A stretch of DNA of 64,000 nucleotides from Macropodus opercularis (Eukaryota > Chordata > Actinopteri > Anabantiformes > Osphronemidae). Shown piece after piece: positions 35,700 to 62,800 of this stretch. The stretch is taken from contig CM061097.1 in the NCBI GenBank assembly GCA_030770545.1, positions 4,712,501 through 4,776,500 on the forward strand. The letters run 5' to 3'. A program made the position numbers and the translations under genes. A model generated the notes under the pieces. That model had not been told where the DNA came from, made no database searches, and saw only the letters and a program-made list of their open reading frames with translations. Each line of letters starts with the position of its first letter. Within the stretch, counting starts at the first letter, position 1.

Positions 35700-38564
35700 A
35701 TTTTTATTAAAAGATAAATTGTGGACAGAGCTCTGTGTAAGAACACATTAATTCAGCTGTTGCTTAATTGCGTCAGGGACTTAGACATGCTCTTCTGTCC
35801 AATTTGCTTGAACAATTCCCTGCCAGAGCCCTCGGCCTGTTCCTAATCTGCAAACCGAGTCCTTTTTTCTCTTAAAAGACGCTGGATTTTGTAGTGGGAT
35901 TAATAAAACAGACAAGCTGCAGCATCAGTTAAACACTTCAGCTCTATCAGCAGATTCAGTCCAGTCACACACACACGCACACACAGGCACACACACGCAC
36001 TGCTATTCAGTAGATTAACTTTCTGGATCTTTAATGTGACATAACACTTTTTATTAATTACATTATATCACGACAGACTGGTCCATTTCAGAAAAGAAAT
36101 AATATCATCATCATCATCATTACTATCATTACCAACTATAATCATTTATACCACGCAAAAATCTGACTGTACAAGTTCCCTCTGGTGTGTGTCCACCAGC
36201 GGCAGATGCAAAGACAAGCGTCTCTCCAGGTTCTCATTACCTTGTGTGCTTGGCGATACAGATGTTTCTTACATTCTGTAGATCAGTTTTAGGCATAGAA
36301 GTAAAGTTTACATGTCTCTCATCCAGAAACCTCACGTCGTTTGGTTCTTCGTCCCTTTTATAAAAATCCATGTGACATCCCCAGGTTTACTACTCTGTCA
36401 TCACAGTAGAGAATCCAAAAAAATATAAGAGACACTGCACTTAGCAGAAGAACAGTTTGGTTTTGTTTTCTTTTTTGCAGACAAGCAGTTTTAGTGGTGT
36501 TACATTCTTCAGGACGTTGGGCCTCCACAGGCATTCAAGCACAAAGGTAATCTTAAGTATGACCTTTCATGGTATTTCAGCTCTATTAGCTTAGGGGTGT
36601 AGGAGAGAGAGAATTAAATGCGATATGGATCATAACCCTCCCGAAGTAGCGATGTGTATCTGTACTGCGTGAGGAATATGCTTCAGTCCAGTGAGTCACA
36701 AGGTGCAGCCCAAATTCAGCACAATGTTGGAGTTAAAGTGAGGCAAATGAGAATATCAGTTAATATTGCTGATATACGAAAAAAACAGGCTTCGGTAAGT
36801 TGTGTAGCGAAGAAGGCTGAATTCTGAGTCATATAAATAAAGCAAATGAGCAGTTCCATACGTCTTAGCTGCCACAACGCTCACCTCAGTAATTTATCAC
36901 AAATTGCTGATCAGTGACAACCAGTCAAATTGTGGAATCTCGTTGCTTTTGAACTAGTATCTGGCTAAAGTCGGAGCCTGACCTGGGATGTCTCTCATCA
37001 GTCAGCCTTCTCCCTACACACACACTCACACACACAGACACACACACGCATGCACACACTGCCCGGAGAGCGGCTAAGAAAACAACGTCACTCAGCATCT
37101 CAGAGGCTGCTGCGTATCGTATTCGTGAGCCCCAGGAGAAGCACATAGCACACTCTAGATACAGACACAGTCTTGGACACAGCAATTAGCAACACTTATT
37201 TCTTTCCGAAGCGTATTAACATTTGTACACGTGTTTATTTTTGTTCATTCCTCTCGCTGTTATTTCATTTGACTGTACATTAAAAAAGGAGCTCAAAGAA
37301 AGTAACACTTCTAGAGACCAAAGGTTAAGACTATCACATACAGCATAGGCAGCATAGAAGAGGAAAGTTGTTTGAATAGTCTATTTTACAGTAGGTCACT
37401 TGAATGAGAGAAAGAGAGAAGTCTGTGATTGTCAGTCCCTCGTGTTTTAAAGTGTCCTGCCGTTGTCTTGCTTGTTTGACCAGTGTGTTTGATCGGAGGC
37501 ATCGTCAGAGTTGTGTTTCGCGGAGCCGCTGCTGCACTGTGCTGACATAACAAAGCTCTCGCAGCCGCTTCTTAAACCTGTCAGAGCGTCACCGCTGCCT
37601 ACAGTAACTTGACATGGTTCGTTACGCGTGTTTGTTGTTTTCCTAACAAGGAAACGCGGCAGGTTTGCACAAGCCCAGTGCAGCCAGCTGAGATGTTGCC
37701 TCTTCCCTCTTGACTTAGCAGGCGTTTGTTTCTCACAGTTTTTCCCAGCTAACGTGCAGGCTCTCACACACCCTGCCCTCTGTTATTGCACTTTATCATG
37801 TGGAAATATGTTTGAATTGCGTTGAATGTTGTCAGTTAGTGCAAGCTCCACATGACAATACAGCAGAGGTGGATTCTAAGGACCTCGTTAGCCTCCGCTG
37901 TCAGTGCTGCTGACATTATCTCTTGAATTAATGCTCGTCGTGGACAGATGACAATAGTCGATAATATCTCCAGTCTGACAGACGGGTCATCCATCCCTGC
38001 TGCAGAGTACACAACACGACGACAGGCTGGGTCGCTGTTCAGAGGGAGCCTGACATAAAAATACACGCACTTAAAGATCATAGTATACATTTGCAAAATC
38101 ATACTCAGCTAAACCAGTGTTCAAATTCAGTTTGTTGTCGCAAAAGGCAACTTTAGATATAGAAAGAAATGTACAAAAGTTGTTCTCAGGTTATAAATAA
38201 TAACAAATCAATAAAATCAACATTTCAAGTTCACAAACATCAATACCATCGAGTGCTGTTGTCAATAAACATCTTATAATTCCAGACTGATGTTTTACAT
38301 GGCTGTAAGTGAAACTGCAGTGATTTTGACGTCTTAATACTTTAAAGAGTAAAATATGCTCCGGCAAAATGCAAAACATTAAATGTGTTTCGTTGCATGC
38401 ATGCGAGCTGCTGTATATACAGTGTGTCTGTAAGCCTCTGACCGGACTTTGTGAGCTGTCCTGTAAGCGACTGAAGTGGTTCCCAATAATGGGGATGTGT
38501 GGTGAATCATTGAGTTAATTTCAGTGTAAGCTGTTTGTGAACTGCCAGTAAAATGTAGCGAGAG

Positions 38565-38603
<39 letters not shown>

Positions 38604-40521
38604 TTGAGGGCAGCCACAGGAATGTGACGGAGGCATGAAGTTGAAGTTGCGGCTCACAGAACAGCTGCAGGCCACAGTAGTGATGGTTGATGCTCTGAGA
38701 CATTTCCACCTCCCGTCACCCCCTGCTCACTGTTTCTTTCTTTCTCTCTGCTCAGTGTGTGTCTTGTCTTTCTCCTTCATATTACTCCACACGACCCATC
38801 CTTACGGTTTCACTACGGTCGCCTCCTCCTTTCTACCCCATCGCTTCGGTTCTGCCCTCCGTCCCTTCTTCTCCATTTCTTTCCAAGATGCGCTCTCACG
38901 TCGGTTCCTATTTCTCCTCCACTCTGCTCCTCCTCCTGTTTTTCTCTCCTCCTTCACTTCTGCACTCCTGTCCATCTCTCCATCCTTCCTTCTCAGCCAT
39001 AAAACAATAAGTCTTGAATGTCTGTGAGGAGACTGTGCTAATGGAGCCCATTAGGCTGTAATGAAATATACATTACACCATTACAGAGTACAGGGCCTGG
39101 CTAAAGCACTGCACCGCTCAAATAATAAAACATGCACAATTCAATTTCCTTCTCGGCCCGTTTTTGAGTGTCTTTGTGTGTGTGTGTGAAGATGAAGGGA
39201 TGACGGAATGAAGAATACGGCCTGTGTGTGTCTGCTTTGTGTGCATCCCCTCTAGCACAGATGTGGTTTTCAAGGATGTCTGAGTGTTGAAAGCCTTGAT
39301 GATTTAATATGGGTTGACCAGATGAACCACACCTTCTACAGCTCCGCACATATGTGACCGCTCAAAACCCTGCCTCTTTTAGCAGCTTCTGCCCCCACAC
39401 CCCCCAACGCCGAGCCCTCTCGGATTGTCGGACAGCTGCAGACAAATGAATCAATTGACCTCTGACATGAACACTTGACATCACAAGTGAAACATCTGTT
39501 ACTGTGAGGGGGCGGGAAATAAAAAAACCCAAAGTCGTCGTGTCACCCTGAGCTGCATGATGGGACGGCACAGTGCAGCGTGCAGATATGAGTGCGTATC
39601 CAAAAAATCCTTTTGCATTTGAGAATATTGTAGCCCAAAGCAAAGTAGATTTCATTTCTAGTCCTCACCTCAACTTGCCTCAATTAGCATTCTGTCGTTA
39701 GGCTTGTTTCATTACTGTAATTGCCCAACCGGAAATCCTTTCGCTATGTCAACTCCTTCATCAGACGAGCTGATTGAACTTGTTCAGCGTCAGTCATCGT
39801 TAATCATCACTCAGAAGACATTTTGGATGAATACTGACATTAATATTTGTGTATCTTTCTTAGAAACAGACAGACAAAGAGACAGAAAGACAGACGAGAT
39901 GAGAGGGGAAAACACATTTTGTTCGTGGCTCAACGTCACCTCAGCCACTTCCTCAGAAACGTTCACCATCGTTCAGTCTCATATTTACACGAGAAGGACC
40001 GAAGCTTCTGGAAAAGCCATCCGCAAAGCTGCACCACCTCGAAATGTAAGTGTCCCGTTGTCCAACAAGCAGCAAGGGATGAGTCACTAATTTAGAGTTC
40101 TGTTAATCAGGTTTCGTCAATTCAGCCCCAGTCAGTTTAAAGCATTTGAGAAGAAGTGAGAAGCTGTTTTTCTCCAGAAGCCAAATTACTCTTCGTAAAT
40201 GTCTCCTCGGGAAGGAAGGAGGGAAGGAGTCGCGATGCACAATAGAGAGGAAATTGGCAGAGAGGAGAGAAATGAATGGGGATGAACTGAGGGACTTTTT
40301 TGTGATTGCCTTTAAGAGTTCCATAACAACTTCACATCCTGTACAGCAGCACCTTGCACATACACACTTGCAGGAGCCTTGCACATTTTAGGAGGTTGCC
40401 ATGTCAACCCTATCTCACATACCGTACACACACACACACAGCCTCACATTCACACACACACTTGGATACAACCATCCCCAACTAAACGCACACACACCAC
40501 TAAGCCATGCTCCTCCTGTGT
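35700..40521 (-). other. ntrk2: Probable ntrk2 3' UTR and downstream flank (extent uncertain)
   Basis: Sequence immediately downstream of the ntrk2 stop on the minus strand. Mammalian NTRK2 has a long 3' UTR. Several AATAAA hexamers occur on the minus strand (near 37233, 36047 and 35704), and I cannot choose between them. No convincing coding frame is present. It contains a (GT) tract at 38568-38602 and a CT-rich (+ strand) domain at 38710-39000. Confidence 0.4.
38568..38602 (+). repeat. (GT)17 microsatellite
   Basis: Uninterrupted GT tract of 35 bases, about 1.9 kb beyond the ntrk2 stop, probably in its 3' UTR or flank. Confidence 0.97.
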
Positions 40522-55222
<14,701 letters not shown>

Positions 55223-56824
55223 CTAAGAGAGCCGAAACATGGGGATAAGCGGTGCTGAGTTCAATTTGTTCGTCGTTGCAGTACAGCGATGATTGTGAAA
55301 CAACATTTCATTACACGTGGCTGCCAAGGTTGTAGTACGAGAACACAGGATAATTAATTAAGTTATTAAGGTGTTGTTAGCAGAGATTGGAGGCCATGAA
55401 GTGAAGAGGTTGAGGTGTTATTACTGGCCACTTCTGAGAGGAGGAGCAAGACAGATATGGCCAAGACTGAAGAATAACCTTTGTGGCACAGTGACACAGT
55501 TTATGTCAGACCAGTCTCTGCAGGATTTAAATGACATGAAGACATTTACAAAGACTTGTACAAACCTGGAGGTTAATTAACACAAACACACATATAATAA
55601 ATATAAAATCTTGTTTTGTTTTTGTCCCTGTTTAAGTTCAAGTTACGCAACACTCACTTCTATTCCAGAGACGCTGACAGCAAAAATGCAGTCACAATAT
55701 GAAAAGAAAACATAAATGAAGGGAGCCCTTGACATGACTTGAGCCCAGGCCTTTACACAGAAAGGTTTGTTTTGGCACGAGAAGTCTCCAATTAAGGCAG
55801 TGAAAACAGCCCATGCAGTTGATTCCATGTTCACAAGTTTGCCAGCTTCAATAAACCTTCCTGACAGTGCAGCTAATTTTCCGTATCTGTAGGTTGAGTT
55901 GCAAGACAATATCAGTTTGTTTTCTCACACAGACGCATCGTGACATCAAATGGCACCTGAGAGCGCACACAGAAATAAAAGAGCTATAGAGTAACACCTA
56001 ATGGTAACCTCAACCACTTCACATAAATAAACTTAAAGGTCAGGCACAGTCAGTTATATGCACATGTGCAGACAATATGCATATTGAAAGGATTAAATAA
56101 AATAAACACAGTTGCATCCAGATATAACGAGCAAAGTTTCACGCTCTACAGTAAATACTGTAATGAGTGAAGGCGAACTAACTATCCTGGGTTTCTGCTC
56201 ATGTAGCCTTTAGATGACGCCAAATATTACAACAAGAAAACAAATAGACAACAATAGACCTAAATGAATTTAAATGACACACTATGGTCACTTCAATTTC
56301 TTATATTATATATATAATATTCATATTTTTTACGCTATGTATCTGCCTTTGTGCAGTATTGTCTGATGCAAAAATTGGGAACGCCTGTGCATGTGTGTGC
56401 ATGAGCCCTCGTGTGTGTGTCTGTTTGTGTGTGTTTAAAACTCTCCAAACGCGCAGAATTGGGTTCTCCCATCTAGGCTCTGTCTTTCATCAGCTCTTCA
56501 ACATTTGTCAGTTCGAGACAAATAAAAACACAGACAAGTCAGAGCACGGAGTCTATCAGAGACAGGGATGCACAGAATTTCACTCACACCCCAACCTAAA
56601 CCTGTCCTTCTTTGGACCTCTAAGAAATGAGCATAAGCCAGTAAACACTGAATTATGAGTTGTGATTAATTTCCCATGAGCACAAAACACAGCATATTCC
56701 CTCTCATGTGGTCGGTTCTGCAGAATTAGACCTCCGGCTGACATCACTCACTTCCTCTGTCCCTGGCCTCACATCAGTCTCTAGCGCTGCTGACAGAGCT
56801 TGATTAAGAGAGAACCAGAGAGAC

Positions 56825-56848
56825 TGTGTGTGTGTGTGTGTGTGTGTG
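56825..56848 (+). repeat. (TG)12 microsatellite
   Basis: TG tract in the large ntrk2 intron upstream of the juxtamembrane exon. Confidence 0.92.
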
Positions 56849-57845
56849 CATGCTGGTGACAATTAAAAATGTGTGGAGAGGGAAGAAGACTGACAACAAC
56901 AGAACAATATTTTGTATTTTTGTGTGCAGAGAAGTGCAAACTGTGGTGTAAGTGTGTTTGTTAGCTGTGATGTGATGTGAAGTCCTCTGGCAGCATCTTT
57001 TTGTGTTCACGACTGCACTTGAATGTTAATGTGTTACTTTGAGTAAAAGGAGCCTAAAGGCTGATTAAAGGGAAGTGAAAGATAAAAACCATACCAAGTG
57101 TTGGCATGAATTTAGAAATAGTCCTACAAAATATTTACTTTCAGCAAACCACATGCAGCCCAAAAATGTCACATTGTCACGCTTTGACAAAAAAAAAGCT
57201 GTGTGATAGATTTTCTCTTTCAGTTTTATTGTATGTTGATATAACATTTTTGTTTATTGTTTTTGTTCCCAATGACAGAAAATGATAAAATGTATTACAC
57301 AATATAATATTTAATAATAAGAAAGAGAATTAGCAGAAAAAACTGTTTTCATGAAAAATAATTAACAATAAAGATTTTTTTAAACAGCTGAAAAGAAAAA
57401 TGAAGGCAACGATGCAACGGATGGAGGCGAAATGTAAAACCTTCGCGCTAAAAGCTTTTTTAATGACGAACAAAACAAAGTAATAAAACACTCAAGTTTT
57501 TTTCCCACCTTAAAAATTGCAATTTGACATGAGTTTGTTTAATCGTAAGGAGTTTTGTAGCCTAAAACTTCAGGGACAAATGCAATTTGATTATTTGATT
57601 AAGGCCTGGATCTAACTGCGAAGACTGTTAGTAGAAAGCTGTTGCTACTCTTAGATCTTGTTGTTTTCCTAAATAAATGAATTTTTCTGAATAGAAATGC
57701 TGTAAGCAGCCATTTTGTTCTGCTACTGTTTGAAGAATAGTAAGTTTAAGCCTGCTCCAAGTGTTTAATTACTTTCAGTGTTTGTCCATCTGACCTGAAC
57801 AAAAATGGAAAAAGCGTGACACACAGGAGAGCAGGTTACTGTCTG

Positions 57846-58139
57846 TCAGTATGTGTGTGTTTGTGTTGGGAGGGGCTGAAGATCATTAACACAGAGAGGT
57901 CCCAGGGTCAGATCGTCATAAGTGTGAGAGAGAGACATGGAGAGAACGGAGGTGGCGAAGGGGTCCACTGGGAGTGACTTGGTAAAAGGGGGATGAAAAG
58001 ATTGTGGAGGAACCAACAGAGAGGGATCGACGGCAGAGGTGAAGGTATAAGTGGGGTCAGGTCGTGACCCAGTATTGTTGATAGACATGAAACCGATGTT
58101 TAAACTGGTGGAGGCTGGAGCTGCTCGCAGTCTGAAGAG
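57846..58139 (-). other. Unidentified open frame behind a good acceptor (possible alternative terminal exon)
   Basis: On the minus strand GTCCTCTTCAG is followed by about 97 open codons, rich in Pro, Ser, Thr and Asp (SINNTGSRPDP, VDPSLLVPP, SLPVDPFATS), ending at TGA 57848-57846. An AATAAA lies about 620 bases further on (57230-57225). I do not recognise the protein. In the phase-1 frame expected from the ntrk2 transmembrane exon it would instead read only about ten residues before TAA. It may be a chance frame. Confidence 0.25.
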
Positions 58140-59763
58140 GACACACCAGGGGTTAACAATCAATAAATGACACTGGCTTGGTTTTTAAGGTTCAGGTCAG
58201 AGCTGTAAAACTGTAAGCGGTGTAAGTAGTAGTTCACAATTGAACAGATTTGAGCGCTTCCACGCGGGGAAAACCCAAAGTGGCACGTCGCTGATGAAAA
58301 TAGCAACACAAAATTGAGCCATTCAGGACTGCAGCTAATTGTGATGTCATCCCTCTAAGCTTTGATTAGATTTGTGCACTGCCACAAGCGGCCCTGTGTC
58401 TGGGTAAACAGCTGTTTCTGTCAGGGGCGGATGACCAACGCTGCTTCAGTTAACGACCTCAGAGCCACACGGGCTGCTTTGTGTTGAGTGCTGGTAAATT
58501 GCGCTCGGTGAAAGTGAGCAGATGCGTTTGGTCGTCACTTGCTAGTTGCACATCCTTGTCAAGAGAGTGGAAGAATAGCTTCCTGGTAAATGTTTAGGGG
58601 ATAATGGGAGCTTAAACGATGTGTGGCGTAAAAGCAGGTGCTGAAATATTTAGACTCTCATCTTTGCTGCTACGGCGTTTTCCTAACTTACAGAAGAGAA
58701 GCAGCTGATGCTCTTTTTCGCTACAAGAACCTACGAGTGCAACACGTAGCAAACTCAAGTAGAAATTCACAGGTATCAGAAGCCGGTGGCTGCAAATTAA
58801 CCTAAGCAGAGTTTGGCATCTGGAAGTGGATGACAGCGGTTTTATGGAGGGAGCCTACACTGAGGCTCAGTTCAAATGATGACTGTGAGTGACTATATTG
58901 ATCTGTCTTAGCGTTTCTGGGTACAGCTCAGACAAACTGAAGCCATTTACCGCTGCATGTTGCTCAAGGCAGTGGATGCTGAGAGGCTGTTGCGGGATTT
59001 ATAGACATGAGAGCCTGTCAGTCAGTCTATTAAAAAGCTTGATTGTGTTCTGTCCGGAGAGAAACGGAGAGAACGGCAAAAACGGATGATTTGAGGTTAC
59101 ATCGCTGTCAGTAGGCAGGACTGGTTAAAGTATAGATGGGTATGGGTAAAGTAAAACCTAACACATGCAACGAACATGTTTTATGGAAGCGGCCAGTGGA
59201 GGAGTCGCTCTGCAAAACTGCTGCCACTGCTGATCCCAGAGGCCTTGACGACCCCTTAAGCCCTTCACAACACACACACGCTCACACTCACAGATGACTG
59301 GTAACATGAACCCTATGGTCTCTAAACTGTGCTGTCACCCCACTGAACACAGGAAATAATCTATCGATCCATGAGGAAGAGGCACAGAGAGATAGAGCGG
59401 AGAAAGCAAAAGGAGAATTAGCAGAGCAGAGAGGAGGAAGTTACAGTAAGATGAATGTACTCCGTGTCAGGCTGACAGATAAATGCTAAGAAAGAAAACG
59501 TCAAATAAGGTTATTCTTTACCCTGAAACCCATTTCCCTAATCAACTTTCTTTGAGGAATGGAGACTTAATCACTGTCTATCAAAGCCAGAAGAGTTTAG
59601 GTCAAAGGGAACCGTGTCAGAAAACATTAAAATGTAGAGACAGTCGATGGGCTCGTTCTCGTTCTGCAGCAAGGTTTCTTTAGAGTTTTAGTCTTTTAGG
59701 AACTATTAAGTAAAACGCACAGTGTGTTGGTCTGTGCTTTATTTTCGCATTTGTGAGATCGGT

Positions 59764-59885
59764 ATTCGGTGGCATGGTGGTGTATTGGGTGGTTCTGTTT
59801 TCAAAGCTTCACAGCTAAAGGAACTGGGTTTGATACCTCAGTGGTTTTCCCTGTGCTGCATGGGTTTTCTAGCCTGCCTCTCAGC
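59764..59885 (+). repeat. Degenerate copy of a common teleost interspersed repeat
   Basis: Contains, in order, GGTGGCATGGTGGTGTA, TTCACAGCTAAAGGAACTGG, GTTTGATACCTC and CCCTGTGCTGCATGGGTTTT. This is the order of the familiar fish repeat (GGCACGGTGGTGTAGTGG ... TCACAGCAAGAAGG ... GGTTCGAATCC ... CTGCGTGGGTTTTCT). The GTTTGATACC part resembles a tRNA-type B box. Heavily mutated and intronic in ntrk2. Confidence 0.6.
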
Positions 59886-62800
59886 ACCGTCACAAGCCCC
59901 ACGAGGCCAAGTCATTCAGATAATGAACACTGTCTACGCAATACATTCATTCTCAGAAAAGTCACTTTCCTTAATTAAGTAACAAATTTCACCAGAAGTG
60001 TACAGAAAGTAAAAAAGTAGAAAAGTGAAAACAAATACGCCTGCATTTGAAGAGGAACAATGAATAGAAGGAAAGTGGCGAGGGAGGAGGTTCTCCGTAT
60101 CAAAGATGAGAAGACAGAAAGATGCAGCAGACCGATAGAATTTCCTTGACTCTGCAGATACCATAGGTAAATGTGCATGAATCAGTCTGTACAAGCCCAG
60201 CATCCTCCTCGTCTCCGGCCTAATGCAGAGGGCTATCACATTCCCCCTTTCTCTGTGCCAAGCACTGGTAAAAATAGACGTTTCCTCTTCTCCGTCTCTG
60301 TGCATCTGTCTCACGTCGTGCATCTCCTTTCTCATCTCCATGCGTGCATGTGTCTGCCGCCTCGCTTTCTTTTGTCATGCTCTGGGTTTTTTTTCCCACA
60401 TCCTCCTCCTTTCCTCTCTCCTTCTTCCATGTAGCCTCCTCAGCCTGATCTTTTCTATTTATAATATTCAACCCACAGTCACCTTCTCATATGACACACT
60501 GGAAGACCAATTCCTCCTACTCTGAGGTGGTCAGAGATGTGAATAAGAAACCGGCAGCGAGAAATGAAAAGTCAGTGTTGTCACAGTATATTTCCTGTAA
60601 TATCAAGTCGTCAGAAAATAACCTTTTATTCTGCAATAATACTGTACCCGTTACTGTTACTCGCTTCACCTTTACAGCACTTGTCAGGTAGAGTGTCCAC
60701 ACACAACAGTTACATTTTGCTCAACTTTGATCATTACAGCACAAAATGCAACTTGTATATCAATACAGCAGCATTAATAAATATACTACACTGTATTATT
60801 ATGTTTAGTTATTGTTACTAGATATAACAATGCACAATAAAGTTATAGTATTTATTCGGCAGTAAATTTACTCAGCTCCTCTACTTGAAGCATTAAGTAC
60901 TACAATAGTGACATATTTGTGAATCTGTAAATCTGATAATGTTTTTTTCGTCATGAAAATCTTTTAATGGTCATAAAAAATTACATCCACACCTTTATTT
61001 CAAATGGTATTAATGTGTAAATAGTGTAAATGAACTATTAAATTTTTACAATCACTGAATTCAAAACACGCGGTCACGCATTAAGAGACACAAAAGCTTG
61101 GTGACTTCTACCATTATAATCCAAAATTAGCAGATGGGCAGAGTGAGCGAAAGCAAATGTGATTTACTGAAAAAAACAGAAAAATTAGGAATTGGCTTGA
61201 CTTCAAGGGCAGAATTGGCACAGATGTATTCAGTTGAATTCATTGAGTCTAACCAAACCTTTTGTTCTGATAAATAAAGGATCTCTTAACACGAAATGTG
61301 CTGACACACAGATTCACACCTAAAAGCTGTGGCAGCCTCAGATTAAAAAACACACATAACACAGGGCCACTGATAAATGATGTATTTTATTGAAAGGTAA
61401 AAGGCCTTTCTTCTGACGCAGGAAACTTTATTTTAAATGAGCCTTTTAAGCAAATTTACAAAAATTGCTTCTTGAACGCAGCTTTAATTTTCATCGTAAC
61501 CTTTTTGCTGCAACTTTGCCTTGATGCACAATATGACATGACTTTTTGTATTGTAGCAGTATAAAGGCCACCGCTGTGCACTTACTGATATATATAGTGT
61601 GTCTTTAAATTGCATGGTTAGACATTTGGGAAATATGCAGCAGTTAGGGGATATGAAAAATGAAATACGGTAGGTTAAAACAGTAAAAAGGCTATAAAAC
61701 AATAAAGCTGCATCACTTATTGTAAAAAGGAAATATGTCAAATTTGAACACAACACACACACACTACTGTCATAGTTCCCAGTGTTAGTATTTCAGCTAG
61801 AAATATTTAAAACATTACCTTACAAAATCTAAACTATCCAGTTTACAATGGTCAGATATCAAATATGTACAATTGTGTGCAAAACATCAAAATGATCAAA
61901 CCTACGTCCCACATCACCGTCACAGAAACGGCGAGAGTTAACTTACAAGCAGACTGAAATATTCTGTTTGTTAACAAAATACTGAACCTGGTAGCTTTTA
62001 CAGTACGAACCACATAGGTGTCATCTTCCTGGAGCAAATCTAGATTAGGCGTGACAGCAAAACAGCCTCTCACATGTTTTTGTTCATTTATTTATTAGGA
62101 GACTGTGAACAGCAGCCAGTGAGTTTAGCTTAGCTCAAGGGCTGGCGACGGGGAAACAGCCGAGCTTTGCTGACCGGCTGCACCTGTAACGCTCTCTCAC
62201 TAAATAAGTATCATCCATGTCCCCTTGATTTAAACATTAAACACTCCTCAGTAATAAACAGTAATACGTCAGTAATATTAGAGCAATAGTAGAGATATCA
62301 CCTTTCGGACAGCTTCAGGTTAAAAACTATAAAAATTAAAGAATTTATAGCCTTGTAAAAGCAGAATTAATGGCAGGGTTGCACCTGATGCCAACAGAAT
62401 CCAGCGGATTCTACGGCAACTCCTTTCTAGATCTTTTTCCAGTAAGTGCATTGACTAAGGTGGACACTGAAGGTGCAGTTTAAGAGAAGGTCATTTATTA
62501 CGTTGTCATCCCACTGGCTGGTGTCACATGAACGCTACAAATTAACCTGTAATTTCCCTGAAGGCTTCTGGGATCAATAAAAGTCTATTGTTTTCTGAGC
62601 GAGTGAGTGTTAACCGAAAATACTCATTTTAAGTTCAAGACGATCGAAATGAAATGAAACAAAACTATGTGTCAAAGGACGTCAACAGCCCATAAAACCC
62701 AGTTTTTGCGCTGTGGACGGTGTGAGAGGACGTTCCTCTTTGTGTCTGCGTGTAAGCTCTAGAAAGCTCAAATCCTGGTCAGGTCATCTTGGATGTTGTC

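Noticed and set aside
36190..36206. CTCF-like word CCACCAGCGGCAG
   Set aside because: It is one base short of the consensus spacing, so it is not counted as a site.
37836..38102. 88-codon minus-strand frame downstream of ntrk2
   Set aside because: It looks superficially protein-like but has no recognised domain and lies in the probable ntrk2 3' UTR/flank.
55643..55909. 88-codon minus-strand frame ending near a GTGAGT
   Set aside because: Considered as the alternative 16-residue TrkB juxtamembrane exon, but the FSWFGFGKVKSRQG-type sequence is absent.
61484..61762. Hydrophobic minus-strand frame considered as the TrkB transmembrane exon
   Set aside because: AT-rich sequence with scattered hydrophobic residues. 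It lacks the conserved KLARHSKFGMK segment that should end the transmembrane exon.
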